Source: Flavobacteriaceae bacterium (GTDB lineage Bacteria; Bacteroidota; Bacteroidia; Flavobacteriales; Flavobacteriaceae). Taken from it: DNA of 32,033 nucleotides. A program made the translations under genes and the position numbers. Below are positions 1-9,032 of this stretch, one piece after another (position 1 is the first letter of the stretch; the number at the start of each line of letters is the position of its first letter). The stretch spans positions 1 to 32,033 of the forward strand of contig JABAZK010000134.1 of the NCBI GenBank assembly GCA_018608485.1, in the 5' to 3' direction. The notes under the pieces were generated by a model. It did not search any database and had not been told where the DNA came from. It was given only the letters and a program-made list of their open reading frames with translations.

Positions 1-1784
1 CCTTCTTGAACAGATTGTTTTAATCCCTTCTTTTTGAACAACCCTTCTTTAATTCTTTCAAATATAATTACGTTGGCATCTACAGACATCCCTATAGTAA
101 GAATAATACCAGCGATACCAGGTAAGGTTAACACCGCATTAAATGATGCTAAAATCCCAAAAATGAATAAGATGTTTACGATCAAAGCAACGTTTGCATA
201 AACACCAGCTCTTCCATAATATATAATCATCCAGACCAATACTAATAAAATAGCTAACATAAATGATCTTGTAGATTGATCTATTGACTCTTGCCCTAAA
301 GAAGGTCCCACTACTTCTGCTTGAATAATTCTTGCAGCAGCTGGTAGTTTACCTGCTTTTAAGACAGTTGCAATATCTTGCGCTTCTTCAATGGTCATAC
401 TTCCACCAGAAATAGAAGTTCTACCTCCTATAATAGCTTGGTTTACAGAAGGAGCTGTATATACATAGTCATCTAACACAACTGCCACAAAACCCCCTAC
501 ATTATCACCAGTTAATTTCTCCCACAACTTAGAACCTCTTCCATTCATAGACATACTAACTTCAGGATCGTTTAGTTGAGAAAAAACTTGAGCAGCATCT
601 GTAATCACATCGCCTTGAATAGGAGCAATATCATTTCTATTAGATTTTATTGCATACAGACCAATTACTTCAGAACCATCTGTAGCAGTATTGGATTTAT
701 AATCCCACAAGAACTTTACATTTTTTATATCATTAGATCTTACGCCTATTACTTTTCGATCAGATAATAATTTATTTACCATGGCAGTGTCACTAACCTT
801 GGCTTGTGCAACAAGAGAACTTAACTGTTGTTCTGATTGAGCAACGTTTACAGTTAAGTAGGTAAATAATGTTTTTTGCTGTACTTCAGTAGAGTCTTTT
901 ACTTCATTTAAAATACTTTGGATGTCATTAGCATCTTCACTCTCCTCTGTTTCTTCTGTAATATCTTCTTTCAGCATTTCAGCTACAACAGCGTTGGCTG
1001 AAAAGAAATAGTTTTGAACTTCGGCATTAGAAAATACTTCCCAGAATTGCAATTCAGCTTTGCTGGTAACAAGTTTAGTTACTCTATCGATGTCTTTTGC
1101 ACCAGGTAACTCTATTTGAATTCTTCCAGAATTACCTATACGTTGAATATTTGGCTGTGTAACTCCAAACTTATCAATTCTACTTCTTAAAACTTCAAAA
1201 GCAGTATTAATAGAGCTATTGATCTCTAGTTGTAATTCTTCTTTAACCTCTTCGTTTGTTTTGTTGAAGTTTATTTTTTCACGAAGTGCTTTTGTGCCAA
1301 ATATTTCAGGATCACTAAGTTTTATGCCACTAGTTCCAGTAGCTATTTCAAATTCTCTAAAAAATAAATCTAAATAGTTATCAGTATTATTTTTCTGAGC
1401 TTCATCAGCAGCTTTTAATGCTTGTCTAAAGACCAAACTTTTTGAGTCATTTGATAAGGAAATCAATACCTCTTTTACAGATACTTGTAAAATTGCATTG
1501 ATACCACCTTTCAAATCAAGACCTAAGTTCATTTCTTTGTCTTTGATATCATTATAAGTAAATTGAGAAATCCCTAGGTTGATCACCTCAAGGTTATTTA
1601 CACTATCTAAATATTTTTTCTCTAAACTTGCTAATTCTCTCCCATTATTCTGATCTCCTCTAGATTTCGCGTATTCTTTGGCTTCATTTTCTACTTTTGA
1701 AGTAAAAAATGAAAAAGACAATTGGTATAAACTTACCAATCCGAAAAGGATTGCAAATAATCTTATAAGTCCTTTGTTTTGCAT
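1..1784 (-). CDS. secDF: Protein translocase SecDF, N-terminal part (runs off window)
   Basis: Membrane-embedded partner of SecYEG that uses the proton gradient to help pull exported proteins across the inner membrane. I translated this frame by hand: it is open from the ATG at 1784 down to base 1, giving about 594 codons with no stop. It starts MQNKGLIRLFAILFGLVSLY, a first membrane segment, followed by the SecD motif LGLDLKGGINA, the large periplasmic P1 region, and near the window edge the membrane motif IGMSVDANVIIFERIKEG, typical of SecD. Bacteroidetes usually carry SecD and SecF fused in about 1000 residues, so the SecF half is probably outside the window. The fusion is inference. The gene diverges from fhs. 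Confidence 0.93.
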   Translation of the reverse strand, partial: MQNKGLIRLFAILFGLVSLYQLSFSFFTSKVENEAKEYAKSRGDQNNGRELASLEKKYLDSVNNLEVINLGISQFTYNDIKDKEMNLGLDLKGGINAILQVSVKEVLISLSNDSKSLVFRQALKAADEAQKNNTDNYLDLFFREFEIATGTSGIKLSDPEIFGTKALREKINFNKTNEEVKEELQLEINSSINTAFEVLRSRIDKFGVTQPNIQRIGNSGRIQIELPGAKDIDRVTKLVTSKAELQFWEVFSNAEVQNYFFSANAVVAEMLKEDITEETEESEDANDIQSILNEVKDSTEVQQKTLFTYLTVNVAQSEQQLSSLVAQAKVSDTAMVNKLLSDRKVIGVRSNDIKNVKFLWDYKSNTATDGSEVIGLYAIKSNRNDIAPIQGDVITDAAQVFSQLNDPEVSMSMNGRGSKLWEKLTGDNVGGFVAVVLDDYVYTAPSVNQAIIGGRTSISGGSMTIEEAQDIATVLKAGKLPAAARIIQAEVVGPSLGQESIDQSTRSFMLAILLVLVWMIIYYGRAGVYANVALIVNILFIFGILASFNAVLTLPGIAGIILTIGMSVDANVIIFERIKEGLFKKKGLKQSVQE

Positions 1785-1822
1785 CTTCGTTTGATTTTAG
1801 TCGACTACTTTTTTAAAACGTG

Positions 1823-1830
1823 CAAATATA
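1823..1830 (-). promoter_or_regulatory. Candidate -7 box of secDF
   Basis: On the minus strand this reads TATATTTG, a full match to the Bacteroidetes -7 consensus TAnnTTTG, about 40 bases ahead of the secDF ATG. I see no good TTG at the -33 position. On the plus strand, TATATTTA at 1865-1872 is a weaker candidate for fhs. Confidence 0.45.
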
Positions 1831-1923
1831 GTATTTACAATAAGATTAGCCTAATGAAATTATGTATATTTACCCGCTTTTAGTAAGCGATTAGCAACCA
1901 ACAATAAAACCATATCATAAATT

Positions 1924-3600
1924 ATGAGTCATCTATCTGACATCGAAATTGCACAAGCTAAGGAGCTTAAGCATGTTATTACTATTGCACACAAAATAGG
2001 AGTTGATGAAGACGACATTGAGATGTATGGTAAGTATAAAGCTAAACTTCCATTACATCTTTTAGATGAGGAAAAAGCAGCTAATAATAATTTAATATTG
2101 GTTACTGCTTTAACACCAACTCCAGCAGGAGAGGGTAAAACAACAGTTTCTATTGGCCTTACAGAGGGTTTAAATAAAATAGGTAAGCAAGCTACAGTAG
2201 TTTTGAGAGAGCCTTCTTTAGGGCCTGTTTTTGGGATAAAGGGTGGTGCAGCTGGTGGAGGTTATTCTCAGGTAGTTCCTATGGAGGATATAAATTTACA
2301 TTTTACCGGAGATTTCAACGCAGTTGAAAAAGCAAATAATTTGTTGTCGGCATTAATAGATAATAACATTCAAAATAAAGTATCTAATTTAAATATAGAC
2401 CCAAGAACCATACTCTGGAAACGAGTAATTGATATGAATGATAGAGCTCTTAGAGATATCACCATTGGTTTGGGAGGAACTGCTAACGGAGTGCCTAGAC
2501 AAGACGGTTTTAATATTACTCCAGCTTCGGAGGTAATGGCTATTCTTTGTATGGCAACAGATTTTGACAATTTAAAAAAGCGTCTAGGTGACATTTTTAT
2601 TGGATTTACTTACAAGAAAGAGCCTGTTTTTGCGAGAGATCTAAAGGCAGAAAATGCCATGGCAATTTTATTAAAAGATGCCATAAAGCCAAATTTAGTT
2701 CAGACTTTAGAAGAAAACCCAGCAATTATTCATGGAGGGCCTTTTGCCAACATAGCTCAAGGAACCAATACTATTATTGCAACTAAAATGGGTTTATCAT
2801 TGTCTAATTATGTGGTAACAGAGGCTGGCTTTGGTGCAGATTTAGGTGCTGAAAAGTTTTTGAATATTAAGTCTACTTTTGCAAAATTAAACCCTAAGTG
2901 TGTGGTTTTAGTGGCCACTATTAGAGCATTACGTCATCATGGAGGTGTAAAAAAAGAGGAGTATAACGTGCAAAATTTAGAAGCTGTAAAAGAAGGTTTC
3001 AAAAATTTAGAGAAACATATAGAGAATATTAGAAAATATAATATAGAACCGGTAGTGGCTGTTAATTCTTTTTTGTCAGACACGTCAGAAGAAGTTAATT
3101 TTGTAATTGAAAAATGTTCAAGTTTAGGAGTTCATGCAGTCTTGTCTGAAGGGTGGTCAAAAGGTGGAGAAGGAACAAAACAACTAGCAAAAGCTGTTGT
3201 TGATATTGTTGAAAATAAAGCAACTCAATACAAACCGCTGTATGATTGGAGAAGTCCTGTAACAGAAAAGATTGAAATAATTGCTAAAGAAATTTATGGA
3301 GCTTCTAAGGTAGAATACAGTAAAAAAGCACAGTTAAATTTGAGAAGAATTAACAGGTTAGGATTTAATGATTTTGCTATATGTATGGCGAAAACACAAA
3401 AATCTTTTTCAGATAACGAACAACTAATAGGAAGACCAGAGGGCTTTACAGTTACTGTCAGAGAAATTGAAATAGCTGCTGGAGCTCAGTTTATTATCCC
3501 AATTTTAGGTAAAATGATGCGGATGCCAGGTTTGCCTGCAATTCCTGCATCTGAAGGAATGACCATAGATAAAGATGGAGTTATTTCTGGGCTATCTTAA
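1924..3600 (+). CDS. fhs: Formate--tetrahydrofolate ligase
   Basis: Cytoplasmic enzyme that joins formate to tetrahydrofolate with ATP to give 10-formyl-THF for one-carbon metabolism. At 558 residues it has the usual length for the family. Visible motifs are the nucleotide loop TPTPAGEGKTTV (residues 64-75) and the REPSLGPVFGIKGGAAGGG block (about 95-113). The C terminus contains the conserved run PGLPAIPASEGM. The ATG at 1924 follows an A-rich leader without a Shine-Dalgarno site. The gene stands alone, diverging from secDF and converging on mdh, with a strong terminator hairpin starting 18 bases after its stop. Confidence 0.97.
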   Translation: MSHLSDIEIAQAKELKHVITIAHKIGVDEDDIEMYGKYKAKLPLHLLDEEKAANNNLILVTALTPTPAGEGKTTVSIGLTEGLNKIGKQATVVLREPSLGPVFGIKGGAAGGGYSQVVPMEDINLHFTGDFNAVEKANNLLSALIDNNIQNKVSNLNIDPRTILWKRVIDMNDRALRDITIGLGGTANGVPRQDGFNITPASEVMAILCMATDFDNLKKRLGDIFIGFTYKKEPVFARDLKAENAMAILLKDAIKPNLVQTLEENPAIIHGGPFANIAQGTNTIIATKMGLSLSNYVVTEAGFGADLGAEKFLNIKSTFAKLNPKCVVLVATIRALRHHGGVKKEEYNVQNLEAVKEGFKNLEKHIENIRKYNIEPVVAVNSFLSDTSEEVNFVIEKCSSLGVHAVLSEGWSKGGEGTKQLAKAVVDIVENKATQYKPLYDWRSPVTEKIEIIAKEIYGASKVEYSKKAQLNLRRINRLGFNDFAICMAKTQKSFSDNEQLIGRPEGFTVTVREIEIAAGAQFIIPILGKMMRMPGLPAIPASEGMTIDKDGVISGLS

Positions 3601-3618
3601 TAATTGGTATCAAGATAA

Positions 3619-3656
3619 AAAATAAAAAACCAGCCTACAGGCTGGTTTTTTATTTT
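3619..3656. terminator. Bidirectional terminator between fhs and mdh
   Basis: A perfect 17-bp inverted repeat, with arms 3619-3635 and 3640-3656 and loop TACA. The GC core CCAGCC/GGCTGG is flanked by A-tracts on one side and T-tracts on the other, so it makes a U-tailed hairpin on either strand. It lies just after the fhs stop and just before the mdh stop (3670), as expected for a shared terminator of convergent genes. Confidence 0.9.
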
Positions 3657-3669
3657 GGAGTATGGGTGT

Positions 3670-4596
3670 TTATAATGCCAATAATCCATTTGTTTTAGTG
3701 ACACCTTCTGCAGATTCTTTTAGATGTGCTTTTTCAGCATCACTTAATTGAATCTCCACTATTTTTTCAATTCCATTTTTCCCTAATACAACAGGAACTC
3801 CAATACATAAATCATGTAAACCATATTCTCCATCTAGTAAGGTAGAGCACGGGAATATTTTTTGTTGATTACAAGCTATCGCTTGAACCAATCCACTAAC
3901 AGCAGCACCAGGGGCATACCACGCTGAGGTTCCTAATAAACCGGTTAGTGTAGCACCTCCAACTTTGGTGTCTTGCAATACTCTTTCTAGGCGTTCTTTG
4001 GATATAAATTCTGATACGGGTACAGAATTACGAGTTGCTAATCTTGTTAAAGGAACCATTCCTTTATCAGAATGCCCACCTATAACCATCCCGTCAACAT
4101 CAGAGATAGGAGCATCTAAAGCCTCTGCTAATCTGTATTTAAACCTAGCTGAATCTAATGCACCACCCATTCCAATGATTCTATTTTTTGGGATTCCAGT
4201 TGTTTTGTGAACTAAGTAAGTCATGGTATCCATTGGATTAGACACTACAATGATGATCGTATTTTGAGAATGTTCAATTAAATTTGATGAAACGGTTTTT
4301 ACAATGCCAGCATTAATTCCAATTAATTCCTCTCTTGTCATTCCAGGTTTCCTAGGAATCCCTGAGGTGATTACACAAATATCAGAATTTGCAGTTTTTG
4401 AATAATCGTTGGTTGTTCCTGTTATTTTTGTATCAAAACCATTTAAGGATGCTGTTTGCATTAAGTCCATCGCTTTTCCTTCTGCGTACCCTTCTTTAAT
4501 GTCTAATAATACAACTTCAGAAGCAAAGTTTTTTATAGCAATATACTCTGCACAACTAGCTCCTACTGCACCTGCTCCTACAACTGTAATTTTCAT
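3670..4596 (-). CDS. mdh: Malate dehydrogenase
   Basis: TCA-cycle enzyme that interconverts malate and oxaloacetate with NAD. At 308 residues it is of the LDH-like type found in Bacteroidetes. The Rossmann loop GAGAVG is at residues 7-12, with D32 placed to bind the NAD ribose. Substrate arginines R82 and R88 lie in IPRKPGMTR, R151 follows ALDSA, and the catalytic pair is D148 with H175 in GGHSDKGM. N120 is in VSNPMD. The start is preceded by the A-rich leader usual here. It is separated from gyrB, on the same strand upstream, by 94 bases containing an inverted repeat. Confidence 0.96.
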   Translation of the reverse strand: MKITVVGAGAVGASCAEYIAIKNFASEVVLLDIKEGYAEGKAMDLMQTASLNGFDTKITGTTNDYSKTANSDICVITSGIPRKPGMTREELIGINAGIVKTVSSNLIEHSQNTIIIVVSNPMDTMTYLVHKTTGIPKNRIIGMGGALDSARFKYRLAEALDAPISDVDGMVIGGHSDKGMVPLTRLATRNSVPVSEFISKERLERVLQDTKVGGATLTGLLGTSAWYAPGAAVSGLVQAIACNQQKIFPCSTLLDGEYGLHDLCIGVPVVLGKNGIEKIVEIQLSDAEKAHLKESAEGVTKTNGLLAL

Positions 4597-4644
4597 ATTT
4601 TTTGTTTTTATTTTTTGTAAGTGATTAAATAATATTATTGTATT

Positions 4645-4672
4645 AATAGAGGTACATCACTTTACCTCTATT
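4645..4672 (-). repeat. 10-bp inverted repeat between gyrB and mdh
   Basis: Arms AATAGAGGTA (4645-4654) and TACCTCTATT (4663-4672) are perfect complements with an 8-base loop. The repeat lies 18 bases past the gyrB stop and about 50 bases before the mdh ATG. It could end gyrB transcription or fold in the mdh leader. No run of U follows on the minus strand, so a classic intrinsic terminator is not certain. Confidence 0.5.
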
Positions 4673-4690
4673 GAGTTTTATTCATGAAAT

Positions 4691-6631
<1,941 letters not shown>

Positions 6632-6687
6632 TTAAAGTGTTTTTATCATAAAAAATCATCACAAAAAAGTGATGAAAATTATATAAA

Positions 6688-6695
6688 CAAATTTA
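6688..6695 (-). promoter_or_regulatory. Candidate -7 box of gyrB
   Basis: The minus strand reads TAAATTTG, a full match to the Bacteroidetes -7 consensus TAnnTTTG, 60 bases ahead of the gyrB ATG. No clear TTG is found at the -33 spacing. Confidence 0.5.
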
Positions 6696-6848
6696 CGAAA
6701 AATGAGCATTTAAAGAATGCTGGTTTGCTGATATTACTGCGTTTTATCAACATTTGTTAATTACTAGTAAATGGCTTAAACCTATCTTAAAACCCCTTAA
6801 ATAGGTGCTTTTAGATTTATAAAAACAAGGGCAATGAATAAAATGATA

Positions 6849-6881
6849 AAATGTCTTAAAACAAGTTATTTTAAGACATTT
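6849..6881 (-). terminator. Terminator of asnB
   Basis: A perfect 13-bp inverted repeat, AAATGTCTTAAAA (6849-6861) and its complement (6869-6881), with a 7-base loop. It lies about 50 bases past the asnB stop. On the minus strand the second arm ends in ATTT and runs into a T-rich stretch (TATCATTTTATTC), which fits termination of asnB. Confidence 0.75.
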
Positions 6882-6929
6882 ATTGCACTAATTATTTGAT
6901 GTTTTTTGCAAAATCATCCAAAGCTAAGG

Positions 6930-8618
6930 TTAATAGGCATCTTCATGAACTGTTTTAATTGCTCTCCCGCTCGGCTCATTCATATTTTGAAAACTTTTAT
7001 CCCAGGCCAATGCAGTTGGAGTGCTACACGCTATAGATGGTACAGATGGCACTGTTAATGCTGCAGTATCTGAAGGGAAATGTTCTTCAAAAATAGATCG
7101 GTAATAGAATTCTTCTTTTGTTCTTGGAGTTTGATTTGGAAAACGATGAGTGGCTTGCTTCATTTGTTCACTAGACACTGCTTCATCTACCAATGTTTTT
7201 AAAGTATCTATCCAGCTATATCCAACACCGTCTGAAAATTGCTCTTTTTGCCTCCACGCTACAGATTCTGGTAATAAGCTTTCAAAGGCTTTTCGCAATA
7301 CCCATTTTTCCATACGCTCTCCATTAATCATTTTATCTTGAGGATTTATTCTCATGGCAACATCCATAAATTCTTTATCCAAAAAAGGGACACGACCCTC
7401 AATACCCCAAGCAGCCAAACTTTTGTTAGCTCTTAGGCAATCATATTGATATAGTTTATCCAATTTACGAACAGTTTCTTTGTGAAGCTCTTCAGGGTTA
7501 GGTGCTTTGTGAAAATATAAATATCCTCCAAAAATTTCATCTGCACCTTCTCCAGATAACACCATTTTGATTCCCATAGACTTTATAACTCTAGCTAACA
7601 AATACATTGGAGTTGAAGCTCTAATAGTAGTGATATCGTAGGTTTCTAGATGATAAATAACATCTCTAATTGCATCTAATCCTTCTTGAATTGTAAAGGT
7701 CACTTCATGATGTATGGTTCCAATATGATCTGAAACAATTTTAGCTGCGGCTAAATCCGGAGATCCAACCAATCCAATTGAAAAAGAGTGTAGCTGTGGC
7801 CACCAAGCTTCTTGGGTATCTCCAGATTCAACTCTTTTTTGTGCATATTTTTTTGCTATAGCAGAGGTTATAGATGAGTCTAGCCCTCCAGAAAGTAATA
7901 CGCCGTAGGGTACATCAGACATAAGTTGCCTGTGAACTGCAGCTTCTAAAGCTTTTTTTAATTCATCAATGGATGTTTGATTTTCTTTTACAGCCTCAAA
8001 ATCCATCCAATCCCGATCATACCATTTGGTAAGTTTTCCGTCTTTGCTAGATAAAAAGTGTCCAGGAGGAAACACTTCAATTTTATTACAAACTCCTTCA
8101 AGAGCTTTTAGTTCTGAAGCTACATAAAATGTTCCATTTTTATCCCAACCTATATACAAAGGAATAATACCCATATGGTCTCTGGCAATCAAATATTCGT
8201 CTTTAATACAGTCATAAACAGCAAATCCAAAAATGCCATTTAAATCATCTAAAAAGGCACTTCCCTTTTCTTGATACAATGCCAAAATCACTTCACAATC
8301 AGATTGGGTCTGAAATTTGTAGGAACCCTCAGATTCATTCTCTTCACCAGCTACAAATTGTTTTCTTAATTCTTGATGGTTATAGATTTCACCATTAGCT
8401 GCCAAAACAAGTCGTTTGTCTTCGCTAAATAGGGGTTGTTTCCCTGAAGCAGGATCTACAATTGCAAGTCTTTCATGAGCTAAAATAGCCTTATCGTTAC
8501 TATAAATACCACTCCAATCTGGTCCTCTGTGTCTAATAGATTTAGACATTTCTAAAATTTGAGGTCTTAATTTTTCTGATCTTTCCTTTAAATCAAATGC
8601 ACACACTATACCACACAT
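6930..8618 (-). CDS. asnB: Asparagine synthase B (glutamine-hydrolysing)
   Basis: Makes asparagine from aspartate, ATP and glutamine. It has 562 residues, close to the E. coli AsnB length. The sequence begins MCGIV, so Cys2 becomes the N-terminal nucleophile of the glutaminase domain. R50, the NGE motif (75-77) and D107 complete the glutamine pocket. The synthetase domain has the PP-loop SGGLDSS (243-249) and SGEGADE (355-361). The gene diverges from the trp operon with about 245 bases between its ATG and the trp leader ORF. Both units use glutamine amidotransferase chemistry, but I see no shared control site. It has its own terminator. Confidence 0.96.
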   Translation of the reverse strand: MCGIVCAFDLKERSEKLRPQILEMSKSIRHRGPDWSGIYSNDKAILAHERLAIVDPASGKQPLFSEDKRLVLAANGEIYNHQELRKQFVAGEENESEGSYKFQTQSDCEVILALYQEKGSAFLDDLNGIFGFAVYDCIKDEYLIARDHMGIIPLYIGWDKNGTFYVASELKALEGVCNKIEVFPPGHFLSSKDGKLTKWYDRDWMDFEAVKENQTSIDELKKALEAAVHRQLMSDVPYGVLLSGGLDSSITSAIAKKYAQKRVESGDTQEAWWPQLHSFSIGLVGSPDLAAAKIVSDHIGTIHHEVTFTIQEGLDAIRDVIYHLETYDITTIRASTPMYLLARVIKSMGIKMVLSGEGADEIFGGYLYFHKAPNPEELHKETVRKLDKLYQYDCLRANKSLAAWGIEGRVPFLDKEFMDVAMRINPQDKMINGERMEKWVLRKAFESLLPESVAWRQKEQFSDGVGYSWIDTLKTLVDEAVSSEQMKQATHRFPNQTPRTKEEFYYRSIFEEHFPSDTAALTVPSVPSIACSTPTALAWDKSFQNMNEPSGRAIKTVHEDAY

Positions 8619-8825
8619 ATTCTCAATTTATTTATTTAAAATTAGATGATTGTAAAATCTGTGCAAAGAATGGTAATAAAGTTTATAAAAAGAATAAAAT
8701 AATATTATTTAGTTTTAATTTATAATTTTTTTTTAATAAAAAACTATAACATGTAACTTATTTAAATATAATTGCATTGCTTGCCTTACATATTATAAAT
8801 GGTTAAAAAAAAAATATAATAAAAC
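8619..8825. other. AT-rich spacer between asnB and the trp promoter
   Basis: About 200 very AT-rich bases with long A and T runs. It must contain the asnB promoter, but I cannot pick a convincing -7 box on the minus strand; the best fragment, ATTCTTTG, lacks the leading TA. I see no coding frame with support. Confidence 0.6.
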
Positions 8826-8856
8826 TTGTCATATTTAAATTGAGGGTTTAAATTTG
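8826..8856 (+). promoter_or_regulatory. Promoter of the trp operon
   Basis: TTG at 8826-8828, a 20-base spacer, then TAAATTTG at 8849-8856, a full match to the Bacteroidetes -33/-7 promoter pattern (TTTG, 19-21 bases, TAnnTTTG). The transcription start would fall near 8861-8863, only a base or so before the leader-peptide ATG at 8864. The leader transcript would then be leaderless or nearly so. Confidence 0.75.
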
Positions 8857-8863
8857 TAGTGTA

Positions 8864-8908
8864 ATGAAAAGACAACAAAATACATGGTGGTGGAATTCTT
8901 TTATCTAA
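8864..8908 (+). CDS. trpL: trp operon leader peptide
   Basis: A 14-codon frame with the product MKRQQNTWWWNSFI. Three consecutive TGG codons (8885-8893) sit in mid-peptide, the hallmark of a ribosome-sensed tryptophan attenuator. It lies between a consensus promoter and a terminator hairpin ahead of trpE. A ribosome stalled at the Trp codons would leave bases from about 8910 free to form an antiterminator. One that reaches the stop codon (8906-8908) would cover them. Leader peptides are poorly conserved, so the assignment rests on the Trp triplet and the position, which are very unlikely together by chance. Confidence 0.88.
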   Translation: MKRQQNTWWWNSFI

Positions 8909-8912
8909 ATAA

Positions 8913-8959
8913 GTGAGGACCAAACATGTATATATCATATTCTAAAAGGCTTATCTCAC
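8913..8959 (+). promoter_or_regulatory. Candidate trp antiterminator
   Basis: GTGAGG (8913-8918) can pair with TCTCAC (8954-8959), and CC (8920-8921) with GG (8948-8949), with an internal loop between. This fold uses the 5' arm and loop of the terminator hairpin (8949-8966), so the two structures exclude each other. Its 5' strand starts four bases after the leader stop codon, where a stalled or terminating ribosome would decide its fate. The stem is short, so it is a model rather than a certainty. TACATG (8881-8886) pairing with CATGTA (8925-8930) is a possible pause structure. Confidence 0.5.
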
Positions 8960-8974
8960 GATAAGCTTTTTTTT
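8949..8974 (+). terminator. trp attenuator terminator hairpin
   Basis: GCTTATC (8949-8955) and GATAAGC (8960-8966) form a perfect 7-bp stem with loop TCAC, followed at once by eight T (8967-8974). The stem can extend by a G-U pair and A-T pairs into the flanks. This is a textbook intrinsic terminator placed after the leader peptide and 58 bases before trpE, and it would stop transcription when tryptophan is plentiful. Confidence 0.88.
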
Positions 8975-8975
8975 A

Positions 8976-8993
8976 TGCTGAATTTGTTCAGCA
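8976..8993 (+). repeat. Hairpin between the attenuator and trpE
   Basis: TGCTGAA (8976-8982) and TTCAGCA (8987-8993) form a perfect 7-bp stem with loop TTTG, starting two bases after the T-run of the terminator and ending 39 bases before the trpE start. It lacks its own U-tract, so it is probably not a terminator. Protection of the 5' end of read-through mRNA is a possible role. An alternative pairing of CTGAA with TTCAG at 9023-9027, close to the start codon, is also possible. Confidence 0.6.
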
Positions 8994-9032
8994 GACACGT
9001 AAAATTTAATATTGAATATAAATTCAGTCTAA

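Noticed and set aside
576-767. 63-residue plus-strand frame
   Set aside because: It lies opposite the clearly coding secDF frame and resembles no protein.
6657-6674. Small inverted repeat CATCAC/GTGATG in the gyrB leader as an operator
   Set aside because: Only about 7 bp with an A-run loop; chance is likely in this AT-rich spacer, so it is noted only in the intergenic entry.
8619-8825. Attenuator or leader peptide in front of asnB
   Set aside because: No short frame with repeated Asn codons and no terminator hairpin was found on the minus strand ahead of asnB.
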